Numbered from the stretch's first letter, positions 26,328 through 35,586 are shown. The stretch is 64,000 bases of DNA from Edaphobacter bradus (GCF_025685645.1 NZ_JAGSYF010000002.1:930907-994906), one strand, 5' to 3'. Notes: generated from the letters alone by a model not told the origin. Made by a program: numbers and translations.

Positions 26328-26870
26328 ATGCCATCTACTCACGATTTTGAGGAGCTATATGGTGTCACGGAAGAGCAGGCTCTTAACTTCTGGGTCTCAC
26401 ACCTTCATGAAGTGATAGGAAGTAAGCAGTGGTCGCAGATTCGCGACTCTACGGGCGTCTATCTTGCAAGCGTGCTTGGTCATTTCTGCCTGCAATCGGT
26501 AGATCGGAGGGAGATCCTCTCTCGGGATTACAACCCCAGCGATCTGGAGTTCCGGCAGTTCGCGGATCTGACCCAGATTGCTGAACTGATGATGCGGCAG
26601 CTCACCCGCGCGAAGAACCCTCTCTGGATGGAGTCAGCCGGTGCGCACATTCTTCTCTACGCCGGATTCTTTCAAAACCAAAACAAGGACCGGCACAACA
26701 TTGAGTTCTATTCAGCCATAGGCAGAGAATGCTATCTCATGGCGGCAGTGGGAAAGAGGGAAAGGATGATGAAGCTGATGGCGGCAGGCTTTCATCAATA
26801 CCTCTTCCATTTGGCCAACCTCCATCGGCATCTGCGGGAGAGTAGATATCTGATAAGGCCGGAGAACTAG
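26328..26870 (+). CDS. Hypothetical protein, Trp/His/Tyr-rich helical
   Basis: 180 aa from the ATG at 26328; an in-frame ATG at 26277 is also possible but has no ribosome binding site. No family recognised. The sequence (EELYGVTEEQALNFWVSHLH, GVYLASVLGHFCLQSVDR, DLTQIAELMMRQLTR, ESAGAHILLYAGFFQNQ) looks like an all-helical soluble protein, with no signal peptide or membrane helix. Base composition is lower in GC than the housekeeping genes. It stands between two repeat elements in the same direction as its neighbours. Confidence 0.6.
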   Translation: MPSTHDFEELYGVTEEQALNFWVSHLHEVIGSKQWSQIRDSTGVYLASVLGHFCLQSVDRREILSRDYNPSDLEFRQFADLTQIAELMMRQLTRAKNPLWMESAGAHILLYAGFFQNQNKDRHNIEFYSAIGRECYLMAAVGKRERMMKLMAAGFHQYLFHLANLHRHLRESRYLIRPEN

Positions 26871-26906
26871 ATCTACTTCTAATTGACCTTATGTGGCGCG
26901 ATTGGC

Positions 26907-26993
26907 ATCGCGGGTCGCTTCGTCCTGCGGACTACGCTCGGGCCTTCGGCAGAGTGGCAGCCGCTGTGCGGCTTTTAGCAAGGCATCAGTGGA
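26907..26993 (+). repeat. Short copy of the composite intergenic repeat
   Basis: GCATCGCGGGTCGCTTCG, then TCGGCAGAGTGGCAGCCGC, then directly AGCAAGGCATCAGTGGAGT; the central GCTCAGGACAGGCTCT part present at 25050-25205 is missing. Confidence 0.65.
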
Positions 26994-27148
26994 GTCTCCG
27001 GCAGGGTTCCGAATTGGTTATGTTGTGGGCGGGGTCTTTGGCGTTATCATCGCCACTATCCTTGCAGGCTTGCTTACGCGGAGCTGCACATCGCCTGTTT
27101 CACCTTGGCTGGGCTCTGTCCCACCACACTTGGCAAGGAGCCCAGAGC

Positions 27149-27349
27149 ATGTTCGAGAAACTCATCAATCTCATCTTCGGCTGCAGTCATCCGGAGCGTC
27201 ATCACTCGGCCCTCCCATTCACCCAGGATGGCAAGAGCTATCGCGTTTGCCTGAAGTGCGGAACGCCCATCGGTTTCAGCCTCGAGGACTTTGAATACAT
27301 CACTCCCGGTTATCGGCGACGCAAACGCCGGGAGGCCGCGCGCACCTAG
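27149..27349 (+). CDS. Small protein with possible Cys/His metal site
   Basis: 66 aa from the ATG at 27149, chosen because AAGGAG lies 8 bases upstream. The frame is open for 86 more codons upstream but that part overlaps the intergenic repeat. The sequence starts MFEKLINLIFGCSHPERHH and later has YRVCLKCGTPIGFS. C12, H14 and the C-x2-C pair could bind zinc, as in short rubredoxin-like or zinc-ribbon proteins. The C-terminus is basic (RRRKRREAART). The function is unknown; similar short 'CSH...YRVCLKCG' proteins are common in Terriglobia in my recollection. Confidence 0.65.
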   Translation: MFEKLINLIFGCSHPERHHSALPFTQDGKSYRVCLKCGTPIGFSLEDFEYITPGYRRRKRREAART

Positions 27350-27350
27350 G

Positions 27351-28034
27351 ACTGCGATGGATGGGGCACCCGGGTCTTCGTGGCGAAATTGATACTGTTG
27401 GCGAATTCAATACCAAATGACGCAGGGAGAATAGGAGCATGAAGAGCGTTCTTGTTTTGTTGGCTTTCATCGCGTCAGGCATACAGGAGGCACCGATAAC
27501 TGGGCACCCCAGTCCGGCCTACGAGCGGCGCGGCGCGGTCCACCGCGAAATCGCTGAATCCTCGCCCTTCGCAAGGGAGGTAATCCAGCAGGTGGCACCC
27601 GAGCCCGGCATCCAGTTCAAAAATACGGCCAGCAACTCCCCGCAACCGTTCATCGCGATTCGGGCCGTCATTCACAACATATCCGACCACGAGCTGGTCT
27701 ACGTCAACCCCCAGCAGTTCTACGATGTGTTCAACAGCAAGACCGGGGAACGCGCTCCCACGACTGATACTGGATGCTATGTCAATTTCTTCCTCGACTG
27801 TTACACCCCCACACTACCTCGAGGCATCCCGAGTACAGGGCCGCCGAAGGATGTAATCCCAGCTCACGGGTCCAAAAACCTCATGGTCGGGTACCTCGAC
27901 ATGGACTACCAGCTCGCTCCCGGCACATACACCGTGGTCGGATATTATTGCGCCACGCAACGCGAAGGTCCGGAGTGCTTCAAGTCAAATAAGATCACCA
28001 TCTCTATTCCGGAACCCACGAAGTAAATCTTCCT
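27351..28034 (+). repeat. Duplicated unit, copy 2
   Basis: Homologous to 25236-25891 from ACTGCGATGGATGGGGCACC to TAAATCTTCCT, including 70 bases of leader with GGCGAAATTGATACTGTTGG. Both left ends coincide with the dispersed GGATGGGGCACCC element. Confidence 0.85.
27439..28026 (+). CDS. Hypothetical secreted protein (duplicate copy 2)
   Basis: 195 aa. It is a close paralogue of the gene at 25323: same N-terminus (SVLVLLAFIASGIQ), same middle motif RAVIHNISDHELVYVNP, same C-terminal CATQREGPECFKSNKITI. It carries nine extra residues (NTASNSPQP) in the second quarter. Non-synonymous changes are scattered but all Cys residues are kept, which suggests both copies are still under selection. No known family. 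The ~90-base leader is duplicated too, so both copies are probably controlled alike. Confidence 0.7.
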   Translation: MKSVLVLLAFIASGIQEAPITGHPSPAYERRGAVHREIAESSPFAREVIQQVAPEPGIQFKNTASNSPQPFIAIRAVIHNISDHELVYVNPQQFYDVFNSKTGERAPTTDTGCYVNFFLDCYTPTLPRGIPSTGPPKDVIPAHGSKNLMVGYLDMDYQLAPGTYTVVGYYCATQREGPECFKSNKITISIPEPTK

Positions 28035-28223
28035 GTGTGGCATTCCGCTCCGGAAAGCCCAACGACCACGAATGTTAAGGTGGACAACATTCCATTCGCC
28101 TGGCCAAACGGCGAGACCGAAGCAGCGCACTACTAAGCGACAGGTCATATCCCTGCTGCGCTTCGGAATGCCGCTGCCGCTGTTTCTGACCTACCGACCG
28201 CTGACTTGCTACTCTCAGAGCAG

Positions 28224-29468
28224 ATGTCTCTCTCGGCACATCAGCGGATCGTGCGGCTTGCGGCGCTTACGGCGGTGCATCGGGCGTTTCACTGGCTCCA
28301 TCTGCATCAGCTGCAGCTTCGGCGCTGGCAGCTTGAGATGGTGCGGATTCCTGCGCCGCCGTTTGGCGAATCGGAACGGGCGGCGTGGTTTCTGGAGCGG
28401 TTTCATGCGCTGGGGCTCTCGAATGTGCACCTCGACCAGGAGGGCAATGCGCTGGCTGAGCTGGCTCCGGAGGACGGAGACCGCGAGGCGCCGTGCATTC
28501 TGATCTCGGCGCACCTGGATACGGTCTTTCCTGCGGGGACTCCGTGCGAGCCGATGGAAGAGGCGGACAGCGCGCGTATCTATGCTCCGGGCATCTGCGA
28601 CAACGGGGCGGGTTTGTCCGGGCTGCTCGGCATCGCGGCGGCACTGCGCTTTGCGAAGATTGTGCCGCCGATTCCGATTCTGTTTGCGGCAAATGTGGGC
28701 GAAGAGGGTGAGGGCGACCTGCGCGGGATGCGGCATCTCTTCGGGCGCGGAGCGTACCGCGACCGCATCGCTGCCGCGATTGCACTGGAGGGCAGCGGGA
28801 CGTCGGCTGTCGTCACGCGCGCGCTGGGCAGCCTGCGCTTTCGCGTGACGGTGACGGGGCCCGGCGGCCACTCGTGGAGCGATGCGGGCACGCCGAATCC
28901 CATTATGCTGCTGAGCCGTGCGCTGACGGCGATCGATGCGCTTCCGCTTCCGGCCACTCCGCCGACGACGATTAATGTTGGGCACATCGCGGGCGGGACT
29001 TCGGTGAATTCGATTCCCTCGTCGGCGTCGGCGCTGCTTGACCTGCGCTCGACCGATCCAGCGGCTCTGGAGATGGTCGCGGGAGCGATCCGGCGGATCT
29101 TCGAGGAGACGGTGGCCGGGAGCTTGCCGCCGGCTGGCGTCGCGGGTGCACCGAGTGTGCAGATGGAGAGAATTGGCGCCCGCCCGGCGGCGATGCTCGC
29201 CGAGGACTCGGTTCTGCTCGAGACGTTGCGCGCGGTCGATCGCCATCTGAATCTTCGGACTGAGCCTCGGCTCGGCTCGACCGACGCGAACATCCCGCTG
29301 TCGCTGGGGATACCGGCGATTGCGCTCGGCACGGGAGGGGCGGGGGGCAACATTCACACGCTGCAGGAGTGGTACGACCCCACGCAGCGCGAGACGGCGC
29401 TGCGGCGCGTTCTGCTCACGCTGCTGGCGACGACCCAGATCACGGCTGGGGTACACTCGACCGAGTGA
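28224..29468 (+). CDS. M20-family metallopeptidase
   Basis: 414 aa from the ATG at 28224; a TTG at 28206 would add six residues. Zinc ligands of the M20/M25/M40 clan are all visible: H and D in SAHLDTVFPAG, D in CDNGAGLSG, E-E in NVGEEGEGDLRGMR, D in LGSTDANIPLSLG and H in GGNIHTLQEWYDP. The middle dimerisation domain begins near VTRALGSLRFRVTVTGPGGHS. Such enzymes cleave dipeptides, acyl amino acids or the terminal residues of peptides; the substrate cannot be told. No signal peptide is visible, so it is probably cytoplasmic. The EamA transporter follows 60 bases downstream. Confidence 0.9.
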   Translation: MSLSAHQRIVRLAALTAVHRAFHWLHLHQLQLRRWQLEMVRIPAPPFGESERAAWFLERFHALGLSNVHLDQEGNALAELAPEDGDREAPCILISAHLDTVFPAGTPCEPMEEADSARIYAPGICDNGAGLSGLLGIAAALRFAKIVPPIPILFAANVGEEGEGDLRGMRHLFGRGAYRDRIAAAIALEGSGTSAVVTRALGSLRFRVTVTGPGGHSWSDAGTPNPIMLLSRALTAIDALPLPATPPTTINVGHIAGGTSVNSIPSSASALLDLRSTDPAALEMVAGAIRRIFEETVAGSLPPAGVAGAPSVQMERIGARPAAMLAEDSVLLETLRAVDRHLNLRTEPRLGSTDANIPLSLGIPAIALGTGGAGGNIHTLQEWYDPTQRETALRRVLLTLLATTQITAGVHSTE

Positions 29469-29528
29469 ACCCCTTTCCAGTCAGCGCATTTGCGGGTCTT
29501 ACCCTGCGCCGTTGCGGGAGATAGTGAC

Positions 29529-30455
29529 GTGCGCCGGCTGAGCCCCTCCGCAATCGCGCACCTGCTTCTGCTCGGCGTCGTCATGGTGTGGGGAGCAACG
29601 TTTGCGCTGGTGAAGGATGCGCTGCACGATGCGTCTCCGCTGGTCTTCAATCTGCTTCGCATGACTCTGGCGGCGCTGGTGCTGGTGGCGGTGAATCGTC
29701 GTGTGCTTCAAAGGCTTAACCGCCGCGTGCTGCTTTCGGGGTTGATCGTCGGAGCGCTTCTGGCGACGGGATATCAGTTTCAGACGCTGGGCCTGGCGCG
29801 TACGACGGCGGCGAAGTCGGCGTTCATCACGGGGCTGGTAGTGGTCTTTGTTCCGCTGCTCACGGTGTTCCCCGCACTGCGGCCGGAGGGAACGCACACT
29901 CCGCGATGGACGGCCGGGGCGGGAGCGCTGCTTGCGTTTGCGGGGCTGTTGCTGCTGACGACTCCGGCAGGGACTTCGTGGGGCAATCTCTTCACCAGCA
30001 TCGGGCCAGGGGATCTGCTGACACTGATCTGCGCGCTTGCCTTTGCGGGGCATCTGCTGTCGCTTGCCCACACGTCGAAGCGGATTCCGGCGGGGCAGCT
30101 TGCGACGCTGCAGATCGGCGCGGCGGCCGTGGTGATGGCGATAACGCTTCCGCTGGGAGGCGGACTGTACCTCAGCGTGACTCCGCGGCTGGTGCTGGCG
30201 CTGGGGATCACAAGCGTGCTGGCGACGGCTGCGGCGTTCACGATCCAAAGCTGGGCGCAGCAGCATCTTCCGCCGACCCACACGGCGATCCTGCTTACGC
30301 TGGAGCCGGTGTTTGCCTGGCTGACGTCGTTCCTGTTTCTGCACGAACGAATGAGTCTCCGTTCACTGGCTGGAGCGGGGCTGATTCTGGCGGGGATTGC
30401 CGTGATTGAGCTTTTGCCGTCTGCAGAGCCGGTGGCCGCGCATCCGGCGTCGTAA
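29529..30455 (+). CDS. EamA-family (DMT superfamily) transporter
   Basis: 308 aa from the GTG at 29529, chosen for GGGAG 8 bases upstream. About ten transmembrane helices in two EamA repeats; the family signature VVMVWGATFALVKDAL is in the first helix, and QSWAQQHLPPTHTAILLTLEPVFAWLTS and LAGAGLILAGIAVIELLP are the end of repeat two. DMT proteins export amino acids, metabolites or drugs across the inner membrane by proton exchange. The substrate cannot be deduced. Same direction as the peptidase upstream, possibly an operon. Confidence 0.9.
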   Translation: MRRLSPSAIAHLLLLGVVMVWGATFALVKDALHDASPLVFNLLRMTLAALVLVAVNRRVLQRLNRRVLLSGLIVGALLATGYQFQTLGLARTTAAKSAFITGLVVVFVPLLTVFPALRPEGTHTPRWTAGAGALLAFAGLLLLTTPAGTSWGNLFTSIGPGDLLTLICALAFAGHLLSLAHTSKRIPAGQLATLQIGAAAVVMAITLPLGGGLYLSVTPRLVLALGITSVLATAAAFTIQSWAQQHLPPTHTAILLTLEPVFAWLTSFLFLHERMSLRSLAGAGLILAGIAVIELLPSAEPVAAHPAS

Positions 30456-30693
30456 AAGGACTTACGCTGACCTGAGAGCTCTGCTGTGCCGGGTGTGCGG
30501 GTGAGGGTGCGAATACATTTGCATGCTCCTCGCGTCTAAACAACTGGAAGGCCCGTAGAGCCTGTCTAACAAGCGAACGGCACGCAAGCGAATGGCAAGC
30601 GACCGAGGGCTTCTGCCCAGATATACTTAACTCTTCGCCTGTTCTTCGACGGTTCAGGGCGAACTGTACTACTAACGAGGTTACGACTTACAG

Positions 30694-32346
30694 ATGGAAA
30701 CTCCGACAAGCACTTCTCCAACTCTGCTGGATCGCATCCGAAATCAGCGTCTGACGACGACGTTTGCGCTTCTCGCGACGCTCTCTACCGGGATTCTGGT
30801 GGGCTCGGTTCTCACGCATGGCGTGAGTGGCAAGGAGCAGGCGGTCAACAGCTCCGATGCGAAGCCTCTGGCGATTCCCGCTCCCAGCACACTCTCCAAC
30901 GGCTTCTCGCAGGTCGTGAAAGAAGTCGGACCGGCCGTTGTGAACATCAATACAGAATCGTTGCCGAAGCAGAACGCTCGCGTCCACCGGCGCGGCCAGC
31001 GCCCTCCGCAAGGGGATGACCAGGACCAGCAGCAGGGCGACATGCAGGACTTCTTCAACCGCTTCTTCGGCGGTCAGGGCGGTGGCGATGGCGACGATGA
31101 CGGCAACCCCATCGGCGGCGAGCGCCGCGCGCTTGGATCGGGCTTCATCGTCGATCCACGCGGATACATCATCACCAACAACCACGTGATCGACAAGGCC
31201 GACAAGATCTATGTGCGGCTCTCGACCGATCCGGACAACGGCAATGACAACGAGGGCCGTCCGGCGCACGTGGTCGGCGTCGACAAGGACACCGACATCG
31301 CCGTGATCAAGATCGATTCGGAGAAGCCTCTGCCGACGATCAAGCTCGGCAACTCGGACGGCGCGCAGGTGGGCGACTGGGTGTTGGCAGTCGGCAGCCC
31401 ATTCGGACTTTCGCAGACGGTCTCGGCGGGCATCGTCTCGGCGAAGAACCGCTCGATCGATGAGCCCGGCCCGAGCGGTGTCTCGCAGTCACAGTTCCAG
31501 AAGTTCATCCAGACCGATGCGGCGATCAACCCGGGCAACTCGGGCGGCCCGCTGGTGGATATGTCCGGCAGCGTGATCGGCATGAACACGGCGATCTTTA
31601 CGCAGTCGATGGGTTCGCAGGGCGTTGGCTTTGCGATGCCGTCGAACACGATCGCCAACGTCTACAACATGCTCATCGGACCGGAGCACAAGGTGGTTCG
31701 CGGTTCGATCGGCATCAGCTTCCAGCCGACGCTGAGCTCTGCTGTGGGACGGATGTATGGCTTCACCAATGGCGTTCTGGTGAGCACGGTGACTGCCAAC
31801 GGCGGCGCGGCCAGGGCAGGACTGCAGCCGGGTGACGTGATCGTCTCGGTGGATGACCGCAAGATCAAGGACGGCGACGATCTGGTGAACGACATCTCTG
31901 CCCGCAGGGTTGGCTCGAGCGTGAGGCTCGGCTACCTCCGCAACGGCAAGCAGCAGACCGCGAATGTCGTGATCGGCGACCGCGCGAAGACGTACGCCGA
32001 CATCACAGGCGGCGACAACGAAGAAAATGCCAATCCGCAGGAGTCGGACGCCGGGCAGAACAAGCTCGGGATCCGAGTGGACGCGATTCCGCCGACGATT
32101 GCTCAGCGGACGGGAATCCACAGCGGCGTGATCGTCACCGACGTGAAGGCGGGCTCGTTCGCCGATGAGATCGGGCTCGGCAAGGGCGCGATCATCACGG
32201 AGATCAACAAGAAGCCGGTGACCGACCTGGCCAGCTTCCGGACGATCGTCAACGACCTTAAGTCCAAGGAAGACGTGGTCTTCGTGATCCACAACCCCAC
32301 GCAGAAGAACAGCGGGAACTCCTACGTGGGCGGCACGCTTCCGTAG
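30694..32346 (+). CDS. HtrA/DegP-like periplasmic serine protease with two PDZ domains
   Basis: 550 aa. It degrades or chaperones misfolded envelope proteins. An N-terminal membrane anchor (TFALLATLSTGILVGSVL) is followed by an acidic Gln/Gly-rich linker and a trypsin-like domain with the complete catalytic triad: H164 in TNNHVID, D201 in DIAVIKI and S283 in NPGNSGGPLVD. Two PDZ domains follow (GLQPGDVIVSVDDRKI and GLGKGAIITEINKKPV). Length and order match DegP/DegQ/MucD. A GC-rich hairpin follows the gene. The next gene is a secreted peptidoglycan-binding protein. Confidence 0.95.
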   Translation: METPTSTSPTLLDRIRNQRLTTTFALLATLSTGILVGSVLTHGVSGKEQAVNSSDAKPLAIPAPSTLSNGFSQVVKEVGPAVVNINTESLPKQNARVHRRGQRPPQGDDQDQQQGDMQDFFNRFFGGQGGGDGDDDGNPIGGERRALGSGFIVDPRGYIITNNHVIDKADKIYVRLSTDPDNGNDNEGRPAHVVGVDKDTDIAVIKIDSEKPLPTIKLGNSDGAQVGDWVLAVGSPFGLSQTVSAGIVSAKNRSIDEPGPSGVSQSQFQKFIQTDAAINPGNSGGPLVDMSGSVIGMNTAIFTQSMGSQGVGFAMPSNTIANVYNMLIGPEHKVVRGSIGISFQPTLSSAVGRMYGFTNGVLVSTVTANGGAARAGLQPGDVIVSVDDRKIKDGDDLVNDISARRVGSSVRLGYLRNGKQQTANVVIGDRAKTYADITGGDNEENANPQESDAGQNKLGIRVDAIPPTIAQRTGIHSGVIVTDVKAGSFADEIGLGKGAIITEINKKPVTDLASFRTIVNDLKSKEDVVFVIHNPTQKNSGNSYVGGTLP

Positions 32347-32360
32347 GTTAAGATAGCAAG

Positions 32361-32388
32361 GGAGGGGGAGGATGGTTCCTCCCCCTCC
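32361..32388 (+). terminator. Strong hairpin after htrA-like gene
   Basis: GGAGGGGGAGGA pairs with TCCTCCCCCTCC around a TGGT loop, 14 bases after the stop codon. The U-tract is weak, so it could also be an mRNA 3'-end stabiliser. Confidence 0.75.
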
Positions 32389-32583
32389 CCATACAACTTG
32401 TTTATTTTCAATCGCTAGAGTCGTCGGTCGGGTTGCAGCCAGGACCGCAATCCCGAATGGACGACCTTTTTTGTTGCACCTGAGCTGGTCTGGGACTAGG
32501 ATTCGATGGCAGATTGTTAGTCGAAGAGCGGATTCAGGATAAGAATTCTGGATAACTATCTTTTGTTTTGAGGTTTCCCGGCA

Positions 32584-33012
32584 ATGTTTGCAGGTCGAGT
32601 TCTGCTCACCGTTCTTATGATTACGACTGCGCTTCCGAGCGTGGCCATGGCACATCCGCGACGAGGTCCGACCTCGCACCGCTTCTTCAAGAAGCATTCG
32701 ACGGCTACTGCCAGTACCCCCAAGCGAATGATCGGGCAGCGTTCGATTGACGACGGCCGCGCGACGGAGATCCAGACGGCGCTGATCCGCTTCGGCTACC
32801 TCTCGGGGCAGGCCAGCGGCCACTGGGACGCGCAGACCGAGGCGGCGATGCAGAAGTATCAGTCGGACAACGGCTGGCAGACCAAGCTGATTCCGGACTC
32901 GCGCGCCATCATCAAGCTCGGACTTGGGCCCTCGCACGACTCCTCGAAAGCGACGGCTCCCGCTTCGTCGGAGCTGAGCGCCTCGACTTCGCTTCGCCCT
33001 CCCCAGCAGTAA
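32584..33012 (+). CDS. Secreted peptidoglycan-binding-domain protein
   Basis: 142 aa. Signal peptide (VLLTVLMITTALPSVAMA) is followed by a basic, Ser/Thr-rich linker and a PG_binding_1 domain at about residues 55-115: RATEIQTALIRFGYLSG, ASGHWDAQTEAAMQKYQ and the tail DSRAIIKLGLG. The tail after that is Ser/Ala/Pro-rich. These domains bind peptidoglycan; no enzymatic domain is attached here. A Rho-independent terminator with a perfect 9-bp outer stem follows. Confidence 0.88.
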   Translation: MFAGRVLLTVLMITTALPSVAMAHPRRGPTSHRFFKKHSTATASTPKRMIGQRSIDDGRATEIQTALIRFGYLSGQASGHWDAQTEAAMQKYQSDNGWQTKLIPDSRAIIKLGLGPSHDSSKATAPASSELSASTSLRPPQQ

Positions 33013-33033
33013 GCTTCAGCTGATTTTTGCAGT

Positions 33034-33090
33034 CGTCCCCAGGCCAGATTCGCGTGCTTGCACCGAAGAGGTGTGTCTGGGGACGTTTTT
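33034..33090 (+). terminator. Terminator of the peptidoglycan-binding gene
   Basis: Perfect 9-bp stem CGTCCCCAG/CTGGGGACG around a 34-base loop, followed by TTTTT. Confidence 0.75.
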
Positions 33091-33138
33091 GGTGTAACAA
33101 GAAGAGAACATTAGAAGTTATCCGAAGGGAGAGCAAGA

Positions 33139-34584
33139 ATGGCCAGGAGCGTAGCGGCGAAGGTTTGCGGGGTTGTTCTGGTTCTGGGAGCGATGTGCGG
33201 GGCGGCGCGAGCGCAGCAGCTGGATGACGCGACGCAGGCGAAGGTAGAGGCCGAGGTCCATCGCGTGATGCAGGAGAGCGGTGTTCCGAGCGCGGAGGTG
33301 GGAATCGTTCGCGGCGGGAAGGTGGTGTACACGGCGGCGTTTGGCGCGGCGCGGTTGGGGAGCGATGGGGCGATGAATTCTGCCGCGGCGCCGACGCTGG
33401 CGGCGACACCGGAGATGCACTACGCGATCGGGTCGATCAGCAAGCAGTTCACCGCTGCGTGCATTCTGCTGCTGGTCGAGGATGGCAAGATGACGCTGGA
33501 CGATCCGGTGTCGAAGTGGTTTCCGGAGTTGACGCGCGCCAACGAGGTGAAGGTCCGGAACCTGCTGACCCACACCAGCGGCTATGAGGACTATGCGCCG
33601 CAGGACTACACGATTCCCGCGTGGACGAAGGCGACGAGGCCGATCGACGTGGTGCATGAGTGGGCGGGTAAGCCGCTGGACTTTGATCCGGGGACGAAGT
33701 GGCAGTACAGCAATACGAACTTTGTGCTGGCCGGGCTGATTGTCGAGAAGGTGAGCGGCGAGCCGTTCTGGCAGTTCCTGGAGGCGCGTGTGTTGCGGCC
33801 ACTTGGGCTGAAGGAGGTTCTGAATCTGGACACGGACCGCGACCGCATGGAGCCGCGCGGGTATATGAGGAATGCCTTAGGCCCGCTGCGGCCAGCGACC
33901 CTTGAGGCCCCGGGCTGGTACTTCGCCGACGGCGCGCTGTCGATGCCGGTGCGGACGCTGCTGGAGTGGGACCTTAGCGAGATCAATCGCTCCCTGCTGA
34001 AGCCGCGGAGCTATGACGCGCTTGAGACGGAGATGAAGCTCAAGGACGGCACCGGGACGCACTACGGGCTGGGCGTGGACGTGAAGGCAAAGGATGGACA
34101 CAGAGTGATTGAGCACGCCGGCGAGGTGGGCGGCTTTGTGGCAGAGAATCTGGTGTATCCGGATGACAAGCTGGCGGTCGCGGTGCTCACGAACCAGGAG
34201 GCGAATCCGGCGGCCGTCATGATGGCACGGGCAATCATGACGATCGTGTTCGGGGGAGCCACGTCAACCGAAGCCGTCAAGAACCCCGCTGCGGAGGCCC
34301 AGGCAAAGGAGATTCTGGCGGGGCTGCAGCAGGGCAAAATCGATCCAGGTCTGCTGACGGAGAACTGCAGGTTCTACTTCTCGAAGGAGACGATTGGCGA
34401 CTTTGCCAGCAGTCTGGGGCCGCTGGGCGCGATCCAGAGCGTGGCGCTCGATGGCGAGTCGCTGCGCGGGGGGATGACGTTCCGGTCGTTCAAGGTGGCG
34501 TTCGCCGGCAAAGGCGTCAGGCTGACGACGTATACGACCGCAGACGGGAAGATTGAGCAGTTTCTCGTGGAGCCGGCGAGCTAG
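33139..34584 (+). CDS. Serine hydrolase of the class C beta-lactamase/esterase family
   Basis: 481 aa. Signal peptide-like N-terminus (VCGVVLVLGAMCGAARAQ). The three active-site elements of the penicillin-recognising fold are seen: S99-I-S-K102 (IGSISKQFT), Y190-S-N (QYSNTNFVLAG) and HAGEVGGF as the KTG-like motif. The last ~120 residues form an extra C-terminal domain of the DUF3471/SnoaL-like type (LTENCRFYFSKETIG...). Such proteins act as peptidases, esterases or D-aminopeptidases more often than as true beta-lactamases. It stands alone between terminators. Confidence 0.9.
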   Translation: MARSVAAKVCGVVLVLGAMCGAARAQQLDDATQAKVEAEVHRVMQESGVPSAEVGIVRGGKVVYTAAFGAARLGSDGAMNSAAAPTLAATPEMHYAIGSISKQFTAACILLLVEDGKMTLDDPVSKWFPELTRANEVKVRNLLTHTSGYEDYAPQDYTIPAWTKATRPIDVVHEWAGKPLDFDPGTKWQYSNTNFVLAGLIVEKVSGEPFWQFLEARVLRPLGLKEVLNLDTDRDRMEPRGYMRNALGPLRPATLEAPGWYFADGALSMPVRTLLEWDLSEINRSLLKPRSYDALETEMKLKDGTGTHYGLGVDVKAKDGHRVIEHAGEVGGFVAENLVYPDDKLAVAVLTNQEANPAAVMMARAIMTIVFGGATSTEAVKNPAAEAQAKEILAGLQQGKIDPGLLTENCRFYFSKETIGDFASSLGPLGAIQSVALDGESLRGGMTFRSFKVAFAGKGVRLTTYTTADGKIEQFLVEPAS

Positions 34585-34687
34585 TTGTTAGTTGTTCGTT
34601 GTCAGGTTAGAACCTGTCTGATAAATCGAATCCAGACGGTTTGCCCGCCCTCAGCATACTTCCGGTTTGCCGGTTATACTCCCCCGT

Positions 34688-35032
34688 TCACCCTGCCAGC
34701 CAGGAAATCAAGGCGGCTCCCGCTAGCATAAGCACCGCGTTCGCGTAGGCTATCCGTTCAGCGACCTTGATCTTGTGTTGCCGCTCTTCGCGGGAAAGAT
34801 GAGCACGTGATTTTGGAGGAATATCGGGCACCCTGAACTTGCGTAGACGCAATCCCAGGTAAAAGCTGCCGACAGCTCCAATCAAACAAACTTCTACGGG
34901 AAAGGTGATGGCCATGGACTTGATCATTGTGCCATCGGAGAGCTGTGTTTGGGCCACCCAGGCGTATCTGGGAGTCTTGTTTAGCAACAAGTATTTCGGG
35001 GGCGCGAGGGTTCTGGAAGTGTTGTCGGCCAT
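34688..35032 (-). CDS. Hypothetical small membrane protein
   Basis: 114 aa. Two hydrophobic segments are visible: ITFPVEVCLIGAVGSFYLGL at about residues 42-62, and YANAVLMLAGAALISWLAG at the very C-terminus. Between them is a basic region rich in Arg/Lys (LRKFRVPDIPPKSRAHLSRE). No family is recognised. It is followed on the same strand by no close partner, and the next minus-strand membrane gene upstream lies 78 bases away. Confidence 0.6.
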   Translation of the reverse strand: MADNTSRTLAPPKYLLLNKTPRYAWVAQTQLSDGTMIKSMAITFPVEVCLIGAVGSFYLGLRLRKFRVPDIPPKSRAHLSREERQHKIKVAERIAYANAVLMLAGAALISWLAG

Positions 35033-35110
35033 ACGGAAGGTTGGCGCTATGGGATCGGCACCAAAGAGTCAACACTGAGGCATTTATGAGACGGGTTCTA
35101 GTTCGCTGAG

Positions 35111-35452
35111 CTACACAAGCGCGAAGATGGTCAGCAGGATGCACGGCGCGAGGAGTGCCGCGGCTCCTGCCATGATGTAACGAAGCCTGGCGACGCGGGA
35201 AGGGGAGACGCGGTTCCAGGCGCTGGCGAACTCAAGCCAGAGGCCGAGGCTCAGGACTTCGAGCAGGAGCGAGATGACGGTCCAGTTGCGTACGGAGGAG
35301 ACCGTGGCGAGTTGACGCCACAACGTGTTCTGCGTGAGCTGGGGGGCTGCCTGCTGGATCTCGGTGACGTGCCCGATGAGGTTGATGACGGACGCCGCAG
35401 TGAAGATGGCGCCGCCGAGGGCCAGAAGCAACCAGACGATATAGCGCTTCAT
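35111..35452 (-). CDS. Hypothetical small membrane protein
   Basis: 113 aa from the ATG at 35452 (MKRYIVWLLLALGG). Three transmembrane helices: IVWLLLALGGAIFTAASVIN, WTVISLLLEVLSLGLWLEFA, and IMAGAAALLAPCILLTIFAL at the end. No recognised family, and no catalytic motif. The frame extends 46 codons upstream but that part looks like non-coding sequence. It precedes the other small membrane gene at 34688 on the same strand. Confidence 0.6.
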   Translation of the reverse strand: MKRYIVWLLLALGGAIFTAASVINLIGHVTEIQQAAPQLTQNTLWRQLATVSSVRNWTVISLLLEVLSLGLWLEFASAWNRVSPSRVARLRYIMAGAAALLAPCILLTIFALV

Positions 35453-35586
35453 GCTGCGATGATAGACGGTTCGGGACGGAACTGAGTCGCAAAATTGCGG
35501 AGAGAATTTATCCGAGGACGCTACAGGCGGACTGAAGGCGCCGTGACCTGGCCCTTCCGTGGCCAGGATGATGTTTGCTTTCCCAC

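Noticed and set aside
28215..29456. 413-codon frame on the minus strand
   Set aside because: Antisense to the M20 peptidase with Arg/Gln-rich low-complexity product.
29499..30344. 281-codon frame on the minus strand
   Set aside because: Antisense to the EamA transporter; basic low-complexity product without hydrophobic core.
34600..34640. Short GAACCTGTCTGATAAATCGA segment similar to AGCCTGTCTAACAAGCGAA near 30560
   Set aside because: Match is too short and imperfect to claim a repeat family.
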